From Ruegeria sp. HKCCD8929 (GTDB taxonomy: Bacteria > Pseudomonadota > Alphaproteobacteria > Rhodobacterales > Rhodobacteraceae), in the NCBI RefSeq assembly GCF_013031405.1, contig NZ_WPZY01000006.1:1-64000 (forward strand): a stretch of 64,000 nt of DNA, read 5' to 3'. The notes below the pieces were generated by a model that searched no databases, was not told the DNA's origin, and saw only the letters and a program-made list of their open reading frames with translations. Made by a program: the position numbers and the translations under genes. Shown here piece after piece: positions 15,099 through 29,325 of the stretch. The stretch's first letter is position 1; every line of letters starts with the position of its first letter.

Positions 15099-17459
15099 AT
15101 GACTGACAGGAGAGGCGCGGGCACATCCTGCGGTGGAAACACCTTGCATGGCCATATTTTGTGGCGCGCGGCGGCGATTTTTTTCCTTTTCTTTGCAACG
15201 GTATTCCTGATTGCCCCCGCAGCGGCCCAGGCCCAGACCTACACTTTCAATTCGGTGCAGGTCGAGGGCAACCAGCGGATCGAAAGCTCGACAATTATTG
15301 CGCGGACGGGAATCGTGCGCGGCCAACAAGTGACTGCCGGGCAACTCAACGACGCTTACCAGCGTCTACTTGACAGTGGTGTTTTTGAGACAGTCGAACT
15401 GACGCCGCGCGGCGGAACGCTGGTGATCTCGGTGACTGAGTATCCGACGATCAGCCGGATCAGCTTCGAAGGCAACCGTCGGGTCAAGGACGACGTGCTG
15501 CAGGATGCTATCGGTTCGGAGTCGCGGCGGGTCTTCACACCCGAGCAGGCTGAAAAAGACGCCAATCTGATTGCAGAGATCTACTCTGCGCAAGGGCGTG
15601 TGGCAGCCACCGTGGTGCCCCGCATCATTCGGCGCAACGACAACCGCGTGGATCTAGTATTCGAGATCGCCGAGGGCGATACTATTGAAATCGAACGGAT
15701 CAGTTTCGTTGGCAACCGGGTTTATTCCGACCGTCGCTTGCGCCGTATTCTGGACACCAAGCAAGCCGGCCTCCTGCGCGCCTTCGTGCGTTCTGATACG
15801 TTCATTGCCGACCGGATCGAGTTCGACAAGCAGGTGCTGCGTGACTTTTACCTGTCTCGCGGATATATCGACTTTCGCGTCAACAGTGCCAATGTGGAAT
15901 TTACCCGTGAGCGGGATGCGTTCTTTCTGGTCATGGACGTGACTGAAGGGCAACAATTCTCGTTTGGAAATATCACTACCGTCAGTGAAATTCCCGGAGT
16001 CGATCCGGCTCCGTTCCAGGAAGCGCTTAAAATCAAGCGGGGCGTGGTGTATTCGCCATCGCTTGTCGAGAACTCGATCGCCCGTCAGGAGCGGCTGGGT
16101 ATCAAGCAGGGCATCGATTTTCTGCGGGTCGAGCCGCGAGTCACCCGAAATGACCGGGATTTGACGCTGGATGTCGAATTCGCCTTGGTAAAAGGACCAC
16201 GCATCTTTGTCGAGCGGATCGACATCGAGGGCAACACCACCACATTGGACCAGGTGATCCGACGCCAGTTCACGACGGTGGAAGGCGATCCTTTCAACCC
16301 GCGCGAAATCCGCCAAAGCGCGGAACGCATCCGCGCATTGGGCTTCTTCTCGACCGCCGATGTGCAAACCCGTGAGGGGTCTTCACCCAGCCAGGTCATC
16401 GTCGATGTGGATGTCGAGGAGCAGCCCACCGGCTCGCTCAGCCTTGGCGGCAGCTACTCGGTCTCGGACGGGTTCGGTATCGCCATCGGGCTTCAGGAGA
16501 GGAACTTCCTGGGACGCGGTCAGAGTCTTGGTTTGACACTGTCGACTGCGCAGGATTCCGAGCAATATGTGCTGTCCTTTGGGGAGCCGCACCTGCTGGG
16601 GCGCGACCTGCGCTTCGACCTGGATCTGGGCCTGTCGAACCAGAATTCGAGCTTTGCTACCTATGATGTCAAACGCGCGTTCTTCAGCCCGTCGTTGACT
16701 TACGCCATTGGCGAGCAGTCTTCGATTCAACTGCGCTACAACTGGGAAGACAGCGAGATGGAGGCGCGGGACAACAGCACCAGCGGCGCTGTCATTTCTT
16801 CGGAGATCGCGCAGGGTAAACGCTCGACCAGTTCGCTGGGTCTGTCCTACACGTTCGACAGCCGCCGTAGCGGTCTAAACCCTAATGCGGGTGTGCTGTT
16901 TGAGATCGGAGTGGATGCAGCCGGGCTCGGCGGCGACAACGAGTTCATCAAGACCACTGCGCGTTCGATTGCGCAGACCCGGGTCTGGAACGAAGAAGTC
17001 ACGCTGCGCGCGTCATTGGAACTAGGTGCTCTGTCCTGGACCGGCGATGATTTCAGCCGCACCATCGACCGCTTCGTATTGGGGCCGAACACGTTCCGCG
17101 GGTTCGAACCGGCCGGCATCGGTCCGCGTGATCGCTCGGGCGGTCGGGACGACGCGATAGGAGGCAACTACTATTATGTTGCGCGGCTCGAGGCGGAGTT
17201 TCCCCTGGGCCTACCCGAAGAACTGGGATTGCGCGGTGGTCTGTTCTACGACGTAGGCAATCTTTACGATCTGTCCAATGTGAACACCGCGGGCGGGACC
17301 ATCCTCGGCGAAGACGGTTCTCTGCGCCATGTGATCGGGTTTTCATTGCTCTGGACCACCGGTTTTGGTCCCCTGCGCTTCAACTTCTCCAAAGCGCTCA
17401 AGAAAGAGGAGTTCGACCAGGAACAGAACTTTGACCTGACCATTCAGGCCAGGTTCTGA
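15099..17459 (+). CDS. bamA: Outer membrane protein assembly factor BamA
   Basis: This is a 786-aa Omp85 protein, the core of the BAM complex that folds beta-barrels into the outer membrane. A signal peptide ends near AAAQAQT (about residue 47). Five POTRA domains follow, the first beginning FNSVQVEGNQRIESS. The C-terminal half is a 16-strand barrel with FRGFEPAGIGPRD and a terminal FDLTIQARF whose final residue is F. The ATG at 15099 is preferred over an upstream TTG at 15075. ompH follows after 6 bp. Confidence 0.95.
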   Translation: MTDRRGAGTSCGGNTLHGHILWRAAAIFFLFFATVFLIAPAAAQAQTYTFNSVQVEGNQRIESSTIIARTGIVRGQQVTAGQLNDAYQRLLDSGVFETVELTPRGGTLVISVTEYPTISRISFEGNRRVKDDVLQDAIGSESRRVFTPEQAEKDANLIAEIYSAQGRVAATVVPRIIRRNDNRVDLVFEIAEGDTIEIERISFVGNRVYSDRRLRRILDTKQAGLLRAFVRSDTFIADRIEFDKQVLRDFYLSRGYIDFRVNSANVEFTRERDAFFLVMDVTEGQQFSFGNITTVSEIPGVDPAPFQEALKIKRGVVYSPSLVENSIARQERLGIKQGIDFLRVEPRVTRNDRDLTLDVEFALVKGPRIFVERIDIEGNTTTLDQVIRRQFTTVEGDPFNPREIRQSAERIRALGFFSTADVQTREGSSPSQVIVDVDVEEQPTGSLSLGGSYSVSDGFGIAIGLQERNFLGRGQSLGLTLSTAQDSEQYVLSFGEPHLLGRDLRFDLDLGLSNQNSSFATYDVKRAFFSPSLTYAIGEQSSIQLRYNWEDSEMEARDNSTSGAVISSEIAQGKRSTSSLGLSYTFDSRRSGLNPNAGVLFEIGVDAAGLGGDNEFIKTTARSIAQTRVWNEEVTLRASLELGALSWTGDDFSRTIDRFVLGPNTFRGFEPAGIGPRDRSGGRDDAIGGNYYYVARLEAEFPLGLPEELGLRGGLFYDVGNLYDLSNVNTAGGTILGEDGSLRHVIGFSLLWTTGFGPLRFNFSKALKKEEFDQEQNFDLTIQARF

Positions 17460-17465
17460 TACCGG

Positions 17466-18053
17466 ATGAATTCTGCCCGATGTCTTCTGATCGCACAGGG
17501 CCCACTTCGGGCCCTGTGTGTGATTCTGGCTCTGCTTGCGCCGCTGCAGGCGTTGTCGCAGCAACTGGGCGTGCCGCAGCGGGCGATCCTGACCATCTCC
17601 AGCGATAGGCTGTTTTCCGAATCCGCCTTTGGCCGCCGTGTGATAGACGAGATCGAGGCCGACGGCGCGGTGTTGGCCGCCGAAAACGAACGCATCATCG
17701 CCCAGCTGAGCAAGGAAGAACGCGAGTTGACTGCGCGCCGCGCCGGAATGGAACCCGCGGCCTTTCGAGCGTTGGCTGACGCCTTTGACGCCAAGGTGCA
17801 GTCCCACCGCGAGAGCCAAAAGGCCAAACTGGATGCGCTGGCCGCCCGCACGGACGAGGCGCGCGGCGCGTTTCTCGAAATGGTTCAGCCGGTGCTGGCC
17901 CGGTTGATGCAGGAAACTGGCGCCGGCGTCATTCTGGAACGCTCAAACGTGTTTTTCAGCGCCAACGCGACCGATATCACAGACCTTGCCATTTCCCGTA
18001 TCGACGCCGCCATCGGCGACGGGAAGGGCTTGGAAAACCGCGATACGGAATAG
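17466..18053 (+). CDS. OmpH/Skp family periplasmic chaperone
   Basis: This is a 195-aa protein. A signal peptide (about residues 1-34, ending LQALSQQ) precedes a charged, helical coiled-coil region (about 70-145) typical of Skp/OmpH. It binds unfolded outer-membrane proteins in the periplasm and hands them to BAM. Its position directly after bamA is conserved in proteobacteria. The usual next gene, lpxD, is missing here and fabZ follows instead. Confidence 0.88.
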   Translation: MNSARCLLIAQGPLRALCVILALLAPLQALSQQLGVPQRAILTISSDRLFSESAFGRRVIDEIEADGAVLAAENERIIAQLSKEERELTARRAGMEPAAFRALADAFDAKVQSHRESQKAKLDALAARTDEARGAFLEMVQPVLARLMQETGAGVILERSNVFFSANATDITDLAISRIDAAIGDGKGLENRDTE

Positions 18054-18124
18054 CCATGCTTGCCCTGACGGGGCGGGATTGTTAATCCACCACGAAACAT
18101 CATCCAGAACGGGAAAACTGCACG

Positions 18125-18598
18125 ATGACCTCGGAAACCAAGAGTGCCGACATTCAGCTGATCCAGCGGATCCTGCCGCACCGCTATCCGTTTCTGCTGG
18201 TCGACAAAGTGGTCGACATCAACGGCTATCAGTCGGCCGTCGGCATCAAGAACGTGACCATGAATGAGCCGCATTTCCAGGGCCATTTCCCCGGAACCCC
18301 GATAATGCCGGGCGTCACCATCGTCGAAGCGATGGCCCAGACCGCCGGCGTCATGCTGGGCGTCGGCATGGATGTCATCGACAGCGAGTTGCTGATCTAC
18401 TTCATGAACATCGACAAGTGCAAATTCCGCCGCAAGGTGATCCCCGGCGATGTGCTGCAGATGCATGTCGAAACGGTACGCGGCAAGAAGGGCGGCAAGA
18501 TTTTCAAGTTCAGCGGCCGCGCCACGGTAGAAGGCGACGTGGCCGCCGAGGCGGAATTCTCGGCCTATGTGGATTGGGACATGGAAAAGACGACATGA
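18125..18598 (+). CDS. fabZ: 3-hydroxyacyl-ACP dehydratase FabZ
   Basis: This is a 157-aa hot-dog-fold enzyme that dehydrates beta-hydroxyacyl-ACP in type II fatty acid synthesis. The catalytic histidine is H54 in [12 protein letters not shown] and the catalytic acid is E68 in [16 protein letters not shown] at residues 19-29 is the family start signature. It overlaps lpxA by 4 bp (ATGA), tying fatty acid and lipid A synthesis together. Confidence 0.96.
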   Translation: MTSETKSADIQLIQRILPHRYPFLLVDKVVDINGYQSAVGIKNVTMNEPHFQGHFPGTPIMPGVTIVEAMAQTAGVMLGVGMDVIDSELLIYFMNIDKCKFRRKVIPGDVLQMHVETVRGKKGGKIFKFSGRATVEGDVAAEAEFSAYVDWDMEKTT

Positions 18599-19380
18599 GC
18601 CAAATTCACCCCAGCGCAATCATCGAAGAGGGCGCGCAGATCGGTCGGGGCTGCGTCATCGGCCCGTTCTGCTATGTCGCGGCGCGTGTCCGTCTGGGCG
18701 ACCAGGTCGAGTTGAAATCGCATGTGGTCGTGACGGGTGACACATCAGTTGGCGATGACACCGTGATCTTCAATTTCTCGGTGATCGGTGAAATCCCGCA
18801 GGATCTAAAATTCGGTGGCGAGGACACGCGGCTGGAAATCGGCAAGCGCAACCGTATCCGCGAGCATGTGACCGTCAACACCGGCACCGCGGGCGGCGGT
18901 GGTGTCACCCGGATCGGTGACGACTGCCTGCTGATGGCGGGATGTCATGTGGCCCATGACGTGCAGATCGGGGACCGGGTGATCATGGTGAACCATGCTG
19001 GCGCTGCCGGGCACTGCATCATCGAGGATGACGTGATCGTGGGCGGCATCTCGGGTCTGCACCAGTGGGTGCGCGTCGGTCGGGGTGCCATCATCGGCGC
19101 GCTGACCATGGTGGCTAAGGATGTGATTCCCTACGGTCTGGTGCAGGCGCCGCGCGGCGAGTTGGACGGGCTGAATCTGGTGGGGCTCAAGCGGCGCGGT
19201 GCGTCGCGGGCCGATATCTCGGCGCTGCGGGCAGCGTTTCGCGAGCTGTCCTCGGGCGAGGGCACGTTCATGGAGCGTGCGAAGCGGCTGAGTGAGGACG
19301 CCGACAGCGAATATGTGCGCCAGATCGTCGATTTTGTGACCGGCGAGACCGACCGGTCGTTCCTGACACCGGGGAAATGA
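18595..19380 (+). CDS. lpxA: UDP-N-acetylglucosamine acyltransferase LpxA
   Basis: This is a 261-aa left-handed beta-helix acyltransferase, the first step of lipid A synthesis. Hexapeptide repeats run from [14 protein letters not shown] to about residue 180, followed by a helical C-terminal domain ([19 protein letters not shown]). [12 protein letters not shown] contains the conserved catalytic-histidine region. The ATG at 18595 overlaps the fabZ stop. lpxI follows after 4 bp. Confidence 0.95.
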   Translation: MSQIHPSAIIEEGAQIGRGCVIGPFCYVAARVRLGDQVELKSHVVVTGDTSVGDDTVIFNFSVIGEIPQDLKFGGEDTRLEIGKRNRIREHVTVNTGTAGGGGVTRIGDDCLLMAGCHVAHDVQIGDRVIMVNHAGAAGHCIIEDDVIVGGISGLHQWVRVGRGAIIGALTMVAKDVIPYGLVQAPRGELDGLNLVGLKRRGASRADISALRAAFRELSSGEGTFMERAKRLSEDADSEYVRQIVDFVTGETDRSFLTPGK

Positions 19381-19384
19381 CGCC

Positions 19385-20179
19385 ATGCTTGCCCTGATCG
19401 CCGGAACCGGGGCCTTGCCCGATGAACTGGTGGCGCGGCTGCCCGAACGACCGCTGGTCTGTGCGATGGAGGGGTTTGAACCGGATCACCTGAGCGTAGA
19501 CCGTGCCTTTCCGCTGGAACAGCTGGGTGGGTTCATTGCCGACCTAAAGGCGCGCGGAGTCTCCGGCATCTGCATGGCCGGAGCCGTCGGGCGACCGGCC
19601 ATCGATCCGGGACGGATAGATGCGGCCACGTTGCCATTGGTGCCGACCCTGCAGCAGGCGATCCTGTCGGGCGATGACGGCGCCTTACGGGCGGTTATCG
19701 GCATCTTCGAAGACGCGGGGCTGACCGTCCATGCCGCGCATGAGTTGGCGCCTGATATCCTGCCGCCACTGGGCTGTCTGACCGAGGCGCAGCCTTCAGA
19801 GGGCGATCTGACTGATGCCGACCGGGGCGCAGGGATCGTGCGCGCCATGAGTGCTGCCGATGTCGGCCAGGCCTGCGTGATCTCGCGCGGGCAGGCGCTG
19901 GCCATCGAAGGGATCTACGGCACTGCCTGGATGCTGCAATCGCTGACCCGGCGACCGGATGCCGGCGGCGGGGTGTTGTTCAAGGCGCCGAAACCGGACC
20001 AGGACCGCCGCGCCGATTTACCGGCCATTGGCCCGGATACAGCGACTGGTGCCGTTGCAGCAGGGCTGTCGGGTATCGTCATCGAAAAAGGCGGCGTGAT
20101 CGTATTGGAGCGGGATAGGGTGATCGCTGAATGCGACCGTCTCGGCCTGTTCTTACTGGTGCGCGAGCGGGCGGTCTGA
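19385..20179 (+). CDS. lpxI: UDP-2,3-diacylglucosamine diphosphatase LpxI
   Basis: This is a 264-aa protein of the LpxI family (formerly DUF1009). It hydrolyses UDP-2,3-diacylglucosamine to lipid X and UMP in species without LpxH. The N-terminal domain begins with LALIAGTGALPDELV. The C-terminal catalytic domain includes SRGQALAIEGIYGTAWML and a late DTATGAVAAGLSGIVIEKGG. It sits between lpxA and lpxB; its stop overlaps the lpxB start by one base. Confidence 0.92.
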   Translation: MLALIAGTGALPDELVARLPERPLVCAMEGFEPDHLSVDRAFPLEQLGGFIADLKARGVSGICMAGAVGRPAIDPGRIDAATLPLVPTLQQAILSGDDGALRAVIGIFEDAGLTVHAAHELAPDILPPLGCLTEAQPSEGDLTDADRGAGIVRAMSAADVGQACVISRGQALAIEGIYGTAWMLQSLTRRPDAGGGVLFKAPKPDQDRRADLPAIGPDTATGAVAAGLSGIVIEKGGVIVLERDRVIAECDRLGLFLLVRERAV

Positions 20180-21336
20180 TGCGGGTGTTCCTGCTCGCTG
20201 GTGAGCCGTCGGGCGACCGGCTGGGCGGAGCGCTGATGGGGGGACTCAAGACACTCGTTCCGGATGTAGAGTTCGACGGCATCAGCGGTCCGCTGATGCA
20301 GGCACAAGGGCTGGTCAGCCGTTTTCCGATGGCCGAACTCAGCGTCATGGGGCTGGTTGAGGTCCTGCCAAAGTATTTCCACCTCAAGCGCCGTATCGAA
20401 GAGACAGCGCAGGCAGTGCTGGAGACTAGGCCGGATGTGATGATTACCATCGACAGCCCGGATTTCAGCCTGCGCGTGGCCAAGCTAGTGAAGGCCGAAA
20501 GTAGTATTCGCACCGTGCATTACGTGGCCCCCAGTGTCTGGGCCTGGCGCCCGGGGCGGGCGGATAAGATGGCCAAGGTCATCGACCATGTGCTGGCGCT
20601 GCTGCCTTTTGAGCCGCCTTACATGGAACGCGCCGGGATGGAGTGCGATTTCGTCGGCCACCCGGTGGTGAGCGAACCGGTCGCGACGGAGGCCGAGATC
20701 GCCGGGTTCCGACAGGCGCACGAGTTGGGCGACGCGCCGTTGCTGCTGGCGCTGCCGGGTTCGCGCCGGGGGGAGGTAGATCGTTTGGCGCCGGTCTTTG
20801 GGGAGGCGCTTCGCCTGCATCTAGCCGCGCATTCGGATATGCGGGTGGTGGTGCCCGCCGTGGCGCATGTGGCGGAGCAGGTGCTGGAGCATGTGCGCGA
20901 CTGGCCGGGTGATCCGGTGGCGGTCGATCCGCGCGGTATGAGTGCGGATGAGGCCGCAAGCCACAAGCGCGCCGCCTTTGCCGCCGCCGATCTGGCACTG
21001 GCGGCCTCGGGCACCGTGTCGCTGGAACTGGCGGCACAGGCGACGCCGATGGTGATTGCCTACAAGGTCAGCTGGCTGACCCAGAAGATCGCCGAACGGA
21101 TGGTGAAGCTCGACACCGTGACGCTGGTCAATCTGGTCAGTGACACCCGCGCGGTGCCGGAATGTCTCGGGCCTGTCTGCCAGCCGGACCGGATCGCCGC
21201 CCGGCTGGCCGAGGTACAGGCCGACCCGCAGGCGCAGGCCGAGGCGATGCGGCTGACCATGGAGCGTCTGGGCCGGGGTGGGGAGGCACCGGGCCTGCGC
21301 GCCGCGCGGGCGGTTCTGGACCGGATGCCGGGGTAG
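20179..21336 (+). CDS. lpxB: Lipid-A-disaccharide synthase LpxB
   Basis: This is a 385-aa GT19 glycosyltransferase joining UDP-diacylglucosamine and lipid X into the lipid A disaccharide at the inner membrane. The start RVFLLAGEPSGDRLGG, the central TVHYVAPSVWAWRPGRA and LPGSRRGEVDRL are diagnostic. The ATG at 20179 overlaps the lpxI stop (TGATG). An upstream in-frame start would run into lpxI and is not needed. Confidence 0.95.
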   Translation: MRVFLLAGEPSGDRLGGALMGGLKTLVPDVEFDGISGPLMQAQGLVSRFPMAELSVMGLVEVLPKYFHLKRRIEETAQAVLETRPDVMITIDSPDFSLRVAKLVKAESSIRTVHYVAPSVWAWRPGRADKMAKVIDHVLALLPFEPPYMERAGMECDFVGHPVVSEPVATEAEIAGFRQAHELGDAPLLLALPGSRRGEVDRLAPVFGEALRLHLAAHSDMRVVVPAVAHVAEQVLEHVRDWPGDPVAVDPRGMSADEAASHKRAAFAAADLALAASGTVSLELAAQATPMVIAYKVSWLTQKIAERMVKLDTVTLVNLVSDTRAVPECLGPVCQPDRIAARLAEVQADPQAQAEAMRLTMERLGRGGEAPGLRAARAVLDRMPG

Positions 21337-21337
21337 G

Positions 21338-21922
21338 ATGCCCGACCACGCGATCTTTGCGCTTTCTGCGGCGCTGGCGCAGGTGTTGACCAATCTCGAC
21401 AATCTGGCCGCCCTTATCGCGCTGATTCTGGTGCTGGGCGCGGCCAAGGCGGTGGCAGGTTACGTGGTCGCACAGGGCATCGTGCTGGCGGGTGCTATGG
21501 CTGTGGCCTTGGGGATGAGCGGCACCGTGCCCGGGTGGACCGGCTATCTGGGGGTGATCCCACTGGGGCTGGGGCTTGTCGGGCTCTGGCGACAGTTTTC
21601 CGGCGGTGGGGCCGAGAAGGAGGCCTCGCTGTCCTCGGGCGCCTCGCTGCTGGTGACGACGCTTCTGTTCCTGAGCCTGTCAATGGACAGCTTCGTGGTC
21701 ATGGCGCCGCTGCTGGCGGATTCACTGCCGAGTTACCGGGTCGCCGGTGTCATCGGCGCGGCGCTGGCGGTGCTGGGGTTGGGAGCGCTGGCTTTGGTTG
21801 GATCGCGGGCGGCGGGACCGATGGAGGCATGGACCCGGCGTCTGGAAAAGCTGGGTCCGTTCGTGATGCTGCTGGTCGGGCTTTACATCCTGAGCAATTC
21901 CGGCACCGACATGGTGCCCTGA
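21338..21922 (+). CDS. CadD-like / LysE-superfamily membrane protein
   Basis: This is a 194-aa protein with five to six hydrophobic segments. The N-terminal LAQVLTNLDNLAALIALILV and C-terminal LEKLGPFVMLLVGLYILSNS patterns resemble the CadD/LysE superfamily of cation or metabolite exporters. Its substrate cannot be read from sequence. It begins one base after the lpxB stop codon, so it is probably the last gene of that transcript, and it ends before a strong hairpin. Confidence 0.55.
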   Translation: MPDHAIFALSAALAQVLTNLDNLAALIALILVLGAAKAVAGYVVAQGIVLAGAMAVALGMSGTVPGWTGYLGVIPLGLGLVGLWRQFSGGGAEKEASLSSGASLLVTTLLFLSLSMDSFVVMAPLLADSLPSYRVAGVIGAALAVLGLGALALVGSRAAGPMEAWTRRLEKLGPFVMLLVGLYILSNSGTDMVP

Positions 21923-21944
21923 GCGTGACACCCCCTCACCCCGG

Positions 21945-21967
21945 CCCTCTCCCCCGAGGGGAGAGGG
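21945..21967. terminator. Bidirectional hairpin between converging genes
   Basis: A perfect 10-bp stem, CCCTCTCCCC/GGGGAGAGGG, lies between the ends of the CadD-like gene and mnmA, which converge. It is suited to end transcripts from both sides, though no long T-run is present. Confidence 0.6.
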
Positions 21968-21992
21968 GGCGATGGGTGGCTGGGTCCGCGCC

Positions 21993-23138
21993 TCAGTATC
22001 CGCGCCAGATCCAGCCGCCGCCGTAGATGCGGCTGCCGCCGGTTTCATAAAAGACGCAGGCCTGCCCGGGTGAGATGCCTTCCTCGGGTGTCAGCAGTTC
22101 CACCTCGGCGGTGGTGTCCGACAGGGGCCGCAGGATTGCCTCGCGCGGAGGGCGGGTCGAGCGAACCTTGACCGACAGATGCCATTCGTCGCGGCTGGTA
22201 AAGGGTTCGTCCCCCAGCCAGTTGATCTCGCGCACCGGCACGGTGCGGGTGGCCAGCAGGTCCTTGGGGCCGACCACGACCTGTTTGGCGTCCACATCCA
22301 GTTTCACCACGTAGAGCGGCTCGCTGAGACCGCCGATGCCCAGACCGCGGCGCTGGCCGATCGTATAGTGGATGACGCCATGATGCGTGCCCAGCACCCG
22401 GCCATCGGCATGCACGATCTCGCCGGGTTCGGCAGCGCCGGGGCGCAGCTTTTCGATCACGCTGGCATAGTTGCCATTTGGCACGAAACAGATGTCCTGA
22501 CTGTCGGGCTTGTCGGCAACGGCGAGGCCATATTGCGCGGCCATCTCGCGGGTGGCGTCCTTCGACGGCAGATGGCCCAGCGGAAAGCGCAGGTAGTCGA
22601 GCTGCTCTGGCGTGGTCGAGAACAGGAAATAGGACTGGTCGCGGTTGGCGTCCTCGGCACAGTGCAGCTCAGCCCCGTTCTGCCCCATCTTGCGCTGGAT
22701 ATAGTGGCCGGTTGCCATGCAGTCGGCCTCAAGATCCTTGGCCGTTTCCAGCAGGTCCTTGAACTTCACCCGTTCGTTGCAGCGGATGCAGGGCACCGGC
22801 GTGGCACCCGCCAGATAGCTGTCGGCGAATTCGTTGATCACCGCATCCTTGAAGATGTTCTCATAGTCCAGAACATAGTGGGGAAAGCCGCGCTCTTCGG
22901 CCACGCGTCGGGCGTCGTGAATATCGATCCCGGCGCAGCAAGCGCCTTTCTTGGCCAACGCCGCGCCATGGTCGTAAAGCTGCAGCGTCACCCCCACCAC
23001 GTCGTACCCCTGATCGGCCAGATAGGCGGCCACGACCGAGCTGTCGACGCCGCCCGACATGGCCACGACTACCCGCGTCTCGGCGGGCGGCTTGGCAAAG
23101 CCAAGCGAGTTCAGCGGGGTTTCGGCATCAAGGGCCAT
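21993..23138 (-). CDS. mnmA: tRNA 2-thiouridine(34) synthase MnmA
   Basis: This is a 381-aa enzyme that thiolates U34 of Lys, Glu and Gln tRNAs. The PP-loop [14 protein letters not shown] near residue 28 binds ATP. A first cysteine lies in [11 protein letters not shown] and a second in GQACVFYE near the C terminus; together they form the persulfide/disulfide pair. [15 protein letters not shown] is also conserved. It is transcribed alone, divergent from sciP. Confidence 0.94.
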   Translation of the reverse strand: MALDAETPLNSLGFAKPPAETRVVVAMSGGVDSSVVAAYLADQGYDVVGVTLQLYDHGAALAKKGACCAGIDIHDARRVAEERGFPHYVLDYENIFKDAVINEFADSYLAGATPVPCIRCNERVKFKDLLETAKDLEADCMATGHYIQRKMGQNGAELHCAEDANRDQSYFLFSTTPEQLDYLRFPLGHLPSKDATREMAAQYGLAVADKPDSQDICFVPNGNYASVIEKLRPGAAEPGEIVHADGRVLGTHHGVIHYTIGQRRGLGIGGLSEPLYVVKLDVDAKQVVVGPKDLLATRTVPVREINWLGDEPFTSRDEWHLSVKVRSTRPPREAILRPLSDTTAEVELLTPEEGISPGQACVFYETGGSRIYGGGWIWRGY

Positions 23139-23268
23139 GGCAGGGGTTCCGATCAGGGTTAAGGAAGACCGGCAGAATATAGGAAAATCCTAGACACTCT
23201 CAAGGGGCGGTTTCATCTGCCATTAAGTAGGCTGGGACAGAGTCGCTTTGCCACGACAGAAGGGACAG

Positions 23269-23550
23269 ATGATGTTTTTGCGCAAGGTTGAAGGCCCCCG
23301 ATCGGTAACCCTGCCGGATGGATCGATCCTGACACGTGCCGATTTGCCGCCTGAGAATACACAACGTTGGGTTGCATCTCGAAAGGTCACGGTGGTGCGT
23401 GGCGTTCTCTATGGTCTGCTTTCTCTGTTAGAGGCGAAAGAGAGATATGGTTTAAGCGAAGAAGAGTTCAATAGTTGGGTATCCGCCGTCGCCGAACACG
23501 GTGAAGACGCGTTAAAGGTGACTGCAATAAAAAAGTATCGACAACTTTAG
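23269..23550 (+). CDS. sciP: CtrA inhibitor SciP (DUF1153)
   Basis: This is a 93-aa helix-turn-helix protein of the DUF1153 family. In Caulobacter, SciP binds CtrA on DNA and blocks CtrA-activated transcription in G1. The core RSVTLPDGSILTRADLPPENTQRWVASRK-type pattern is complete, as is LLEAKERYGLSEEEFNSW. Two adjacent ATGs (23269, 23272) follow an AGGGACAG ribosome-binding site. It lies 98 bp upstream of ctrA on the same strand. Confidence 0.9.
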   Translation: MMFLRKVEGPRSVTLPDGSILTRADLPPENTQRWVASRKVTVVRGVLYGLLSLLEAKERYGLSEEEFNSWVSAVAEHGEDALKVTAIKKYRQL

Positions 23551-23648
23551 GTTGATCCTACATAAACCAATTATCGGTAACGTCGGATTAACTATTATTG
23601 GTCAGGCTCAATTCGAAATCGAAACTATTCCTGAGGCGGAGAATTAAT

Positions 23649-24365
23649 ATGCGCATACTACTTGTCGAGGATGATCCAACCACATCCAAGAGCATCGAGC
23701 TGATGCTGACCCATGCCAACCTGAACGTCTACGCGACCGATTTGGGCGAGGAAGGGATCGACCTGGCAAAGCTGTATGATTACGACCTGATCCTGCTGGA
23801 TCTGAACCTGCCGGACATGAACGGGCATGAAGTTCTGCGCCAGCTGCGGATGTCGCGGGTTGAAACGCCGATCCTGATCCTGTCGGGGGCGGACGATACC
23901 GAGAACAAGATCAAGGGGTTCGGCTTTGGCGCCGACGATTACTTGACCAAGCCGTTCCATCGCGAGGAGCTGGTGGCGCGCATTCACGCGATCATCCGTC
24001 GCTCGAAGGGGCATTCGCAGTCCGTGATCCATACCGGCCGCGTTGCGGTCAATCTGGACGCCAAGACCGTCGATGTCGAAGGCCAGCCCGTGCATCTGAC
24101 CGGCAAGGAGTACCAGATGCTTGAGCTGCTGAGCCTACGCAAAGGGACGACCCTGACGAAAGAGATGTTTCTCAACCATCTTTACGGCGGCATGGACGAG
24201 CCGGAACTCAAGATCATTGACGTGTTTATCTGCAAGCTTCGCAAAAAGCTCAGCAACGCCACGGGCGGAGAAAACTATATCGAGACGGTTTGGGGCCGCG
24301 GCTATGTGCTGCGTGATCCACAGCCCGGCTCTATGGCGGAATCTCGCATGGCCGTCGGGGCCTGA
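23649..24365 (+). CDS. ctrA: Cell-cycle response regulator CtrA
   Basis: This is a 238-aa OmpR-type response regulator. The receiver domain (1-120) has the phosphoacceptor aspartate in [13 protein letters not shown] (about D51) and the conserved lysine in [10 protein letters not shown]. The DNA-binding winged helix (about 125-230) includes [22 protein letters not shown]. CtrA controls cell-cycle, flagellar and gene-transfer-agent genes in Rhodobacterales. Adjacent sciP encodes its inhibitor. The start at 23649 follows a GGCGGAGA ribosome-binding site. Confidence 0.95.
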   Translation: MRILLVEDDPTTSKSIELMLTHANLNVYATDLGEEGIDLAKLYDYDLILLDLNLPDMNGHEVLRQLRMSRVETPILILSGADDTENKIKGFGFGADDYLTKPFHREELVARIHAIIRRSKGHSQSVIHTGRVAVNLDAKTVDVEGQPVHLTGKEYQMLELLSLRKGTTLTKEMFLNHLYGGMDEPELKIIDVFICKLRKKLSNATGGENYIETVWGRGYVLRDPQPGSMAESRMAVGA

Positions 24366-24387
24366 CCCAGTATTTTCAGCCGCCATG

Positions 24388-24430
24388 GGTCCAGGGCGGA
24401 GCCACCACTCGCGAAAACGACATCTGGACC
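24388..24430. other. Inverted repeat after ctrA
   Basis: The 120 bp between ctrA and ligA hold no gene. A 7-bp inverted repeat, GGTCCAG (24388-24394) and CTGGACC (24424-24430), encloses 29 nt. It may form a 3' hairpin on the ctrA message; there is no T-run. Confidence 0.3.
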
Positions 24431-24476
24431 TGCACATGGCCTCGCCCTATCACTGATGCCGAACTTCGAGCTTTAG

Positions 24477-28825
<4,349 letters not shown>

Positions 28826-29230
28826 GCCTGTGGTTTAGGCGGGCAGCTAAATTCTTCCGATTCCCAAAAGCACTTTAGGTGTGAAAGCGGCTGCCGCCGA
28901 TCGTTCCGCCCAGCCCAGAATCAAAGCACGCAGGGCTGCCGGGTAGCGGGTGCCGTTGTCGCGCCATTGGTCCGAGTGCCAATGGCGATACCGCTTCCAT
29001 GGGCGGGCGCTTTGTTGACATCTGAGACCTGCATTGATGTCTGCTGTGGCGGCACAATTAACCGCAGACCATTGAGGGCGGGTGCGCCCACCCGCGGTCG
29101 GACGCCGCCCTGTTTTTGAGAAGTGCTCAGGGTCGAAAATCGGATCCTTCCGGATCTCGGTCCATCTTGCCAAACTTACCTCGAAAAGTTGCGTTAGATT
29201 TCAGGGGTTTGGCAGCTGAGATCTCTGTAA
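28826..29230. other. Unassigned 400-bp intergenic segment
   Basis: Between recG and the small SOS-box gene I find no convincing gene. A frame of about 108 codons is open on the minus strand (29173-28847). Its product is rich in W, R and A, resembles no family I know, and has no ribosome-binding site. The segment may be a gene remnant or a degenerate repeat. Confidence 0.3.
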
Positions 29231-29240
29231 GTTCACAAAT

Positions 29241-29255
29241 GTTCCCAAAAAGTTC
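29241..29255. promoter_or_regulatory. LexA (SOS) box, GTTC-N7-GTTC
   Basis: GTTC at 29241-29244 and GTTC at 29252-29255 are separated by exactly 7 bp (CCAAAAA), the alphaproteobacterial LexA consensus. A third GTTC lies at 29231. The box is 71 bp upstream of the 40-aa peptide gene. A 15-bp motif can occur by chance, but this one is in an intergenic promoter position. Confidence 0.6.
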
Positions 29256-29325
29256 TTTACAGACTCACTTAGAAATGAGAACAAAAGGTCAACAAAGGCT
29301 TAAAGACCTGACCCGGAGGAGTGAC

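Noticed and set aside
21945..21967. Treating the CCCTCTCCCC palindrome as a third dispersed repeat family
   Set aside because: Only one copy is visible and its placement between converging genes is explained by a terminator role.
28847..29173. A 108-aa protein on the minus strand
   Set aside because: Odd composition (many W, R), no family, no ribosome-binding site; reported only as an unexplained segment.
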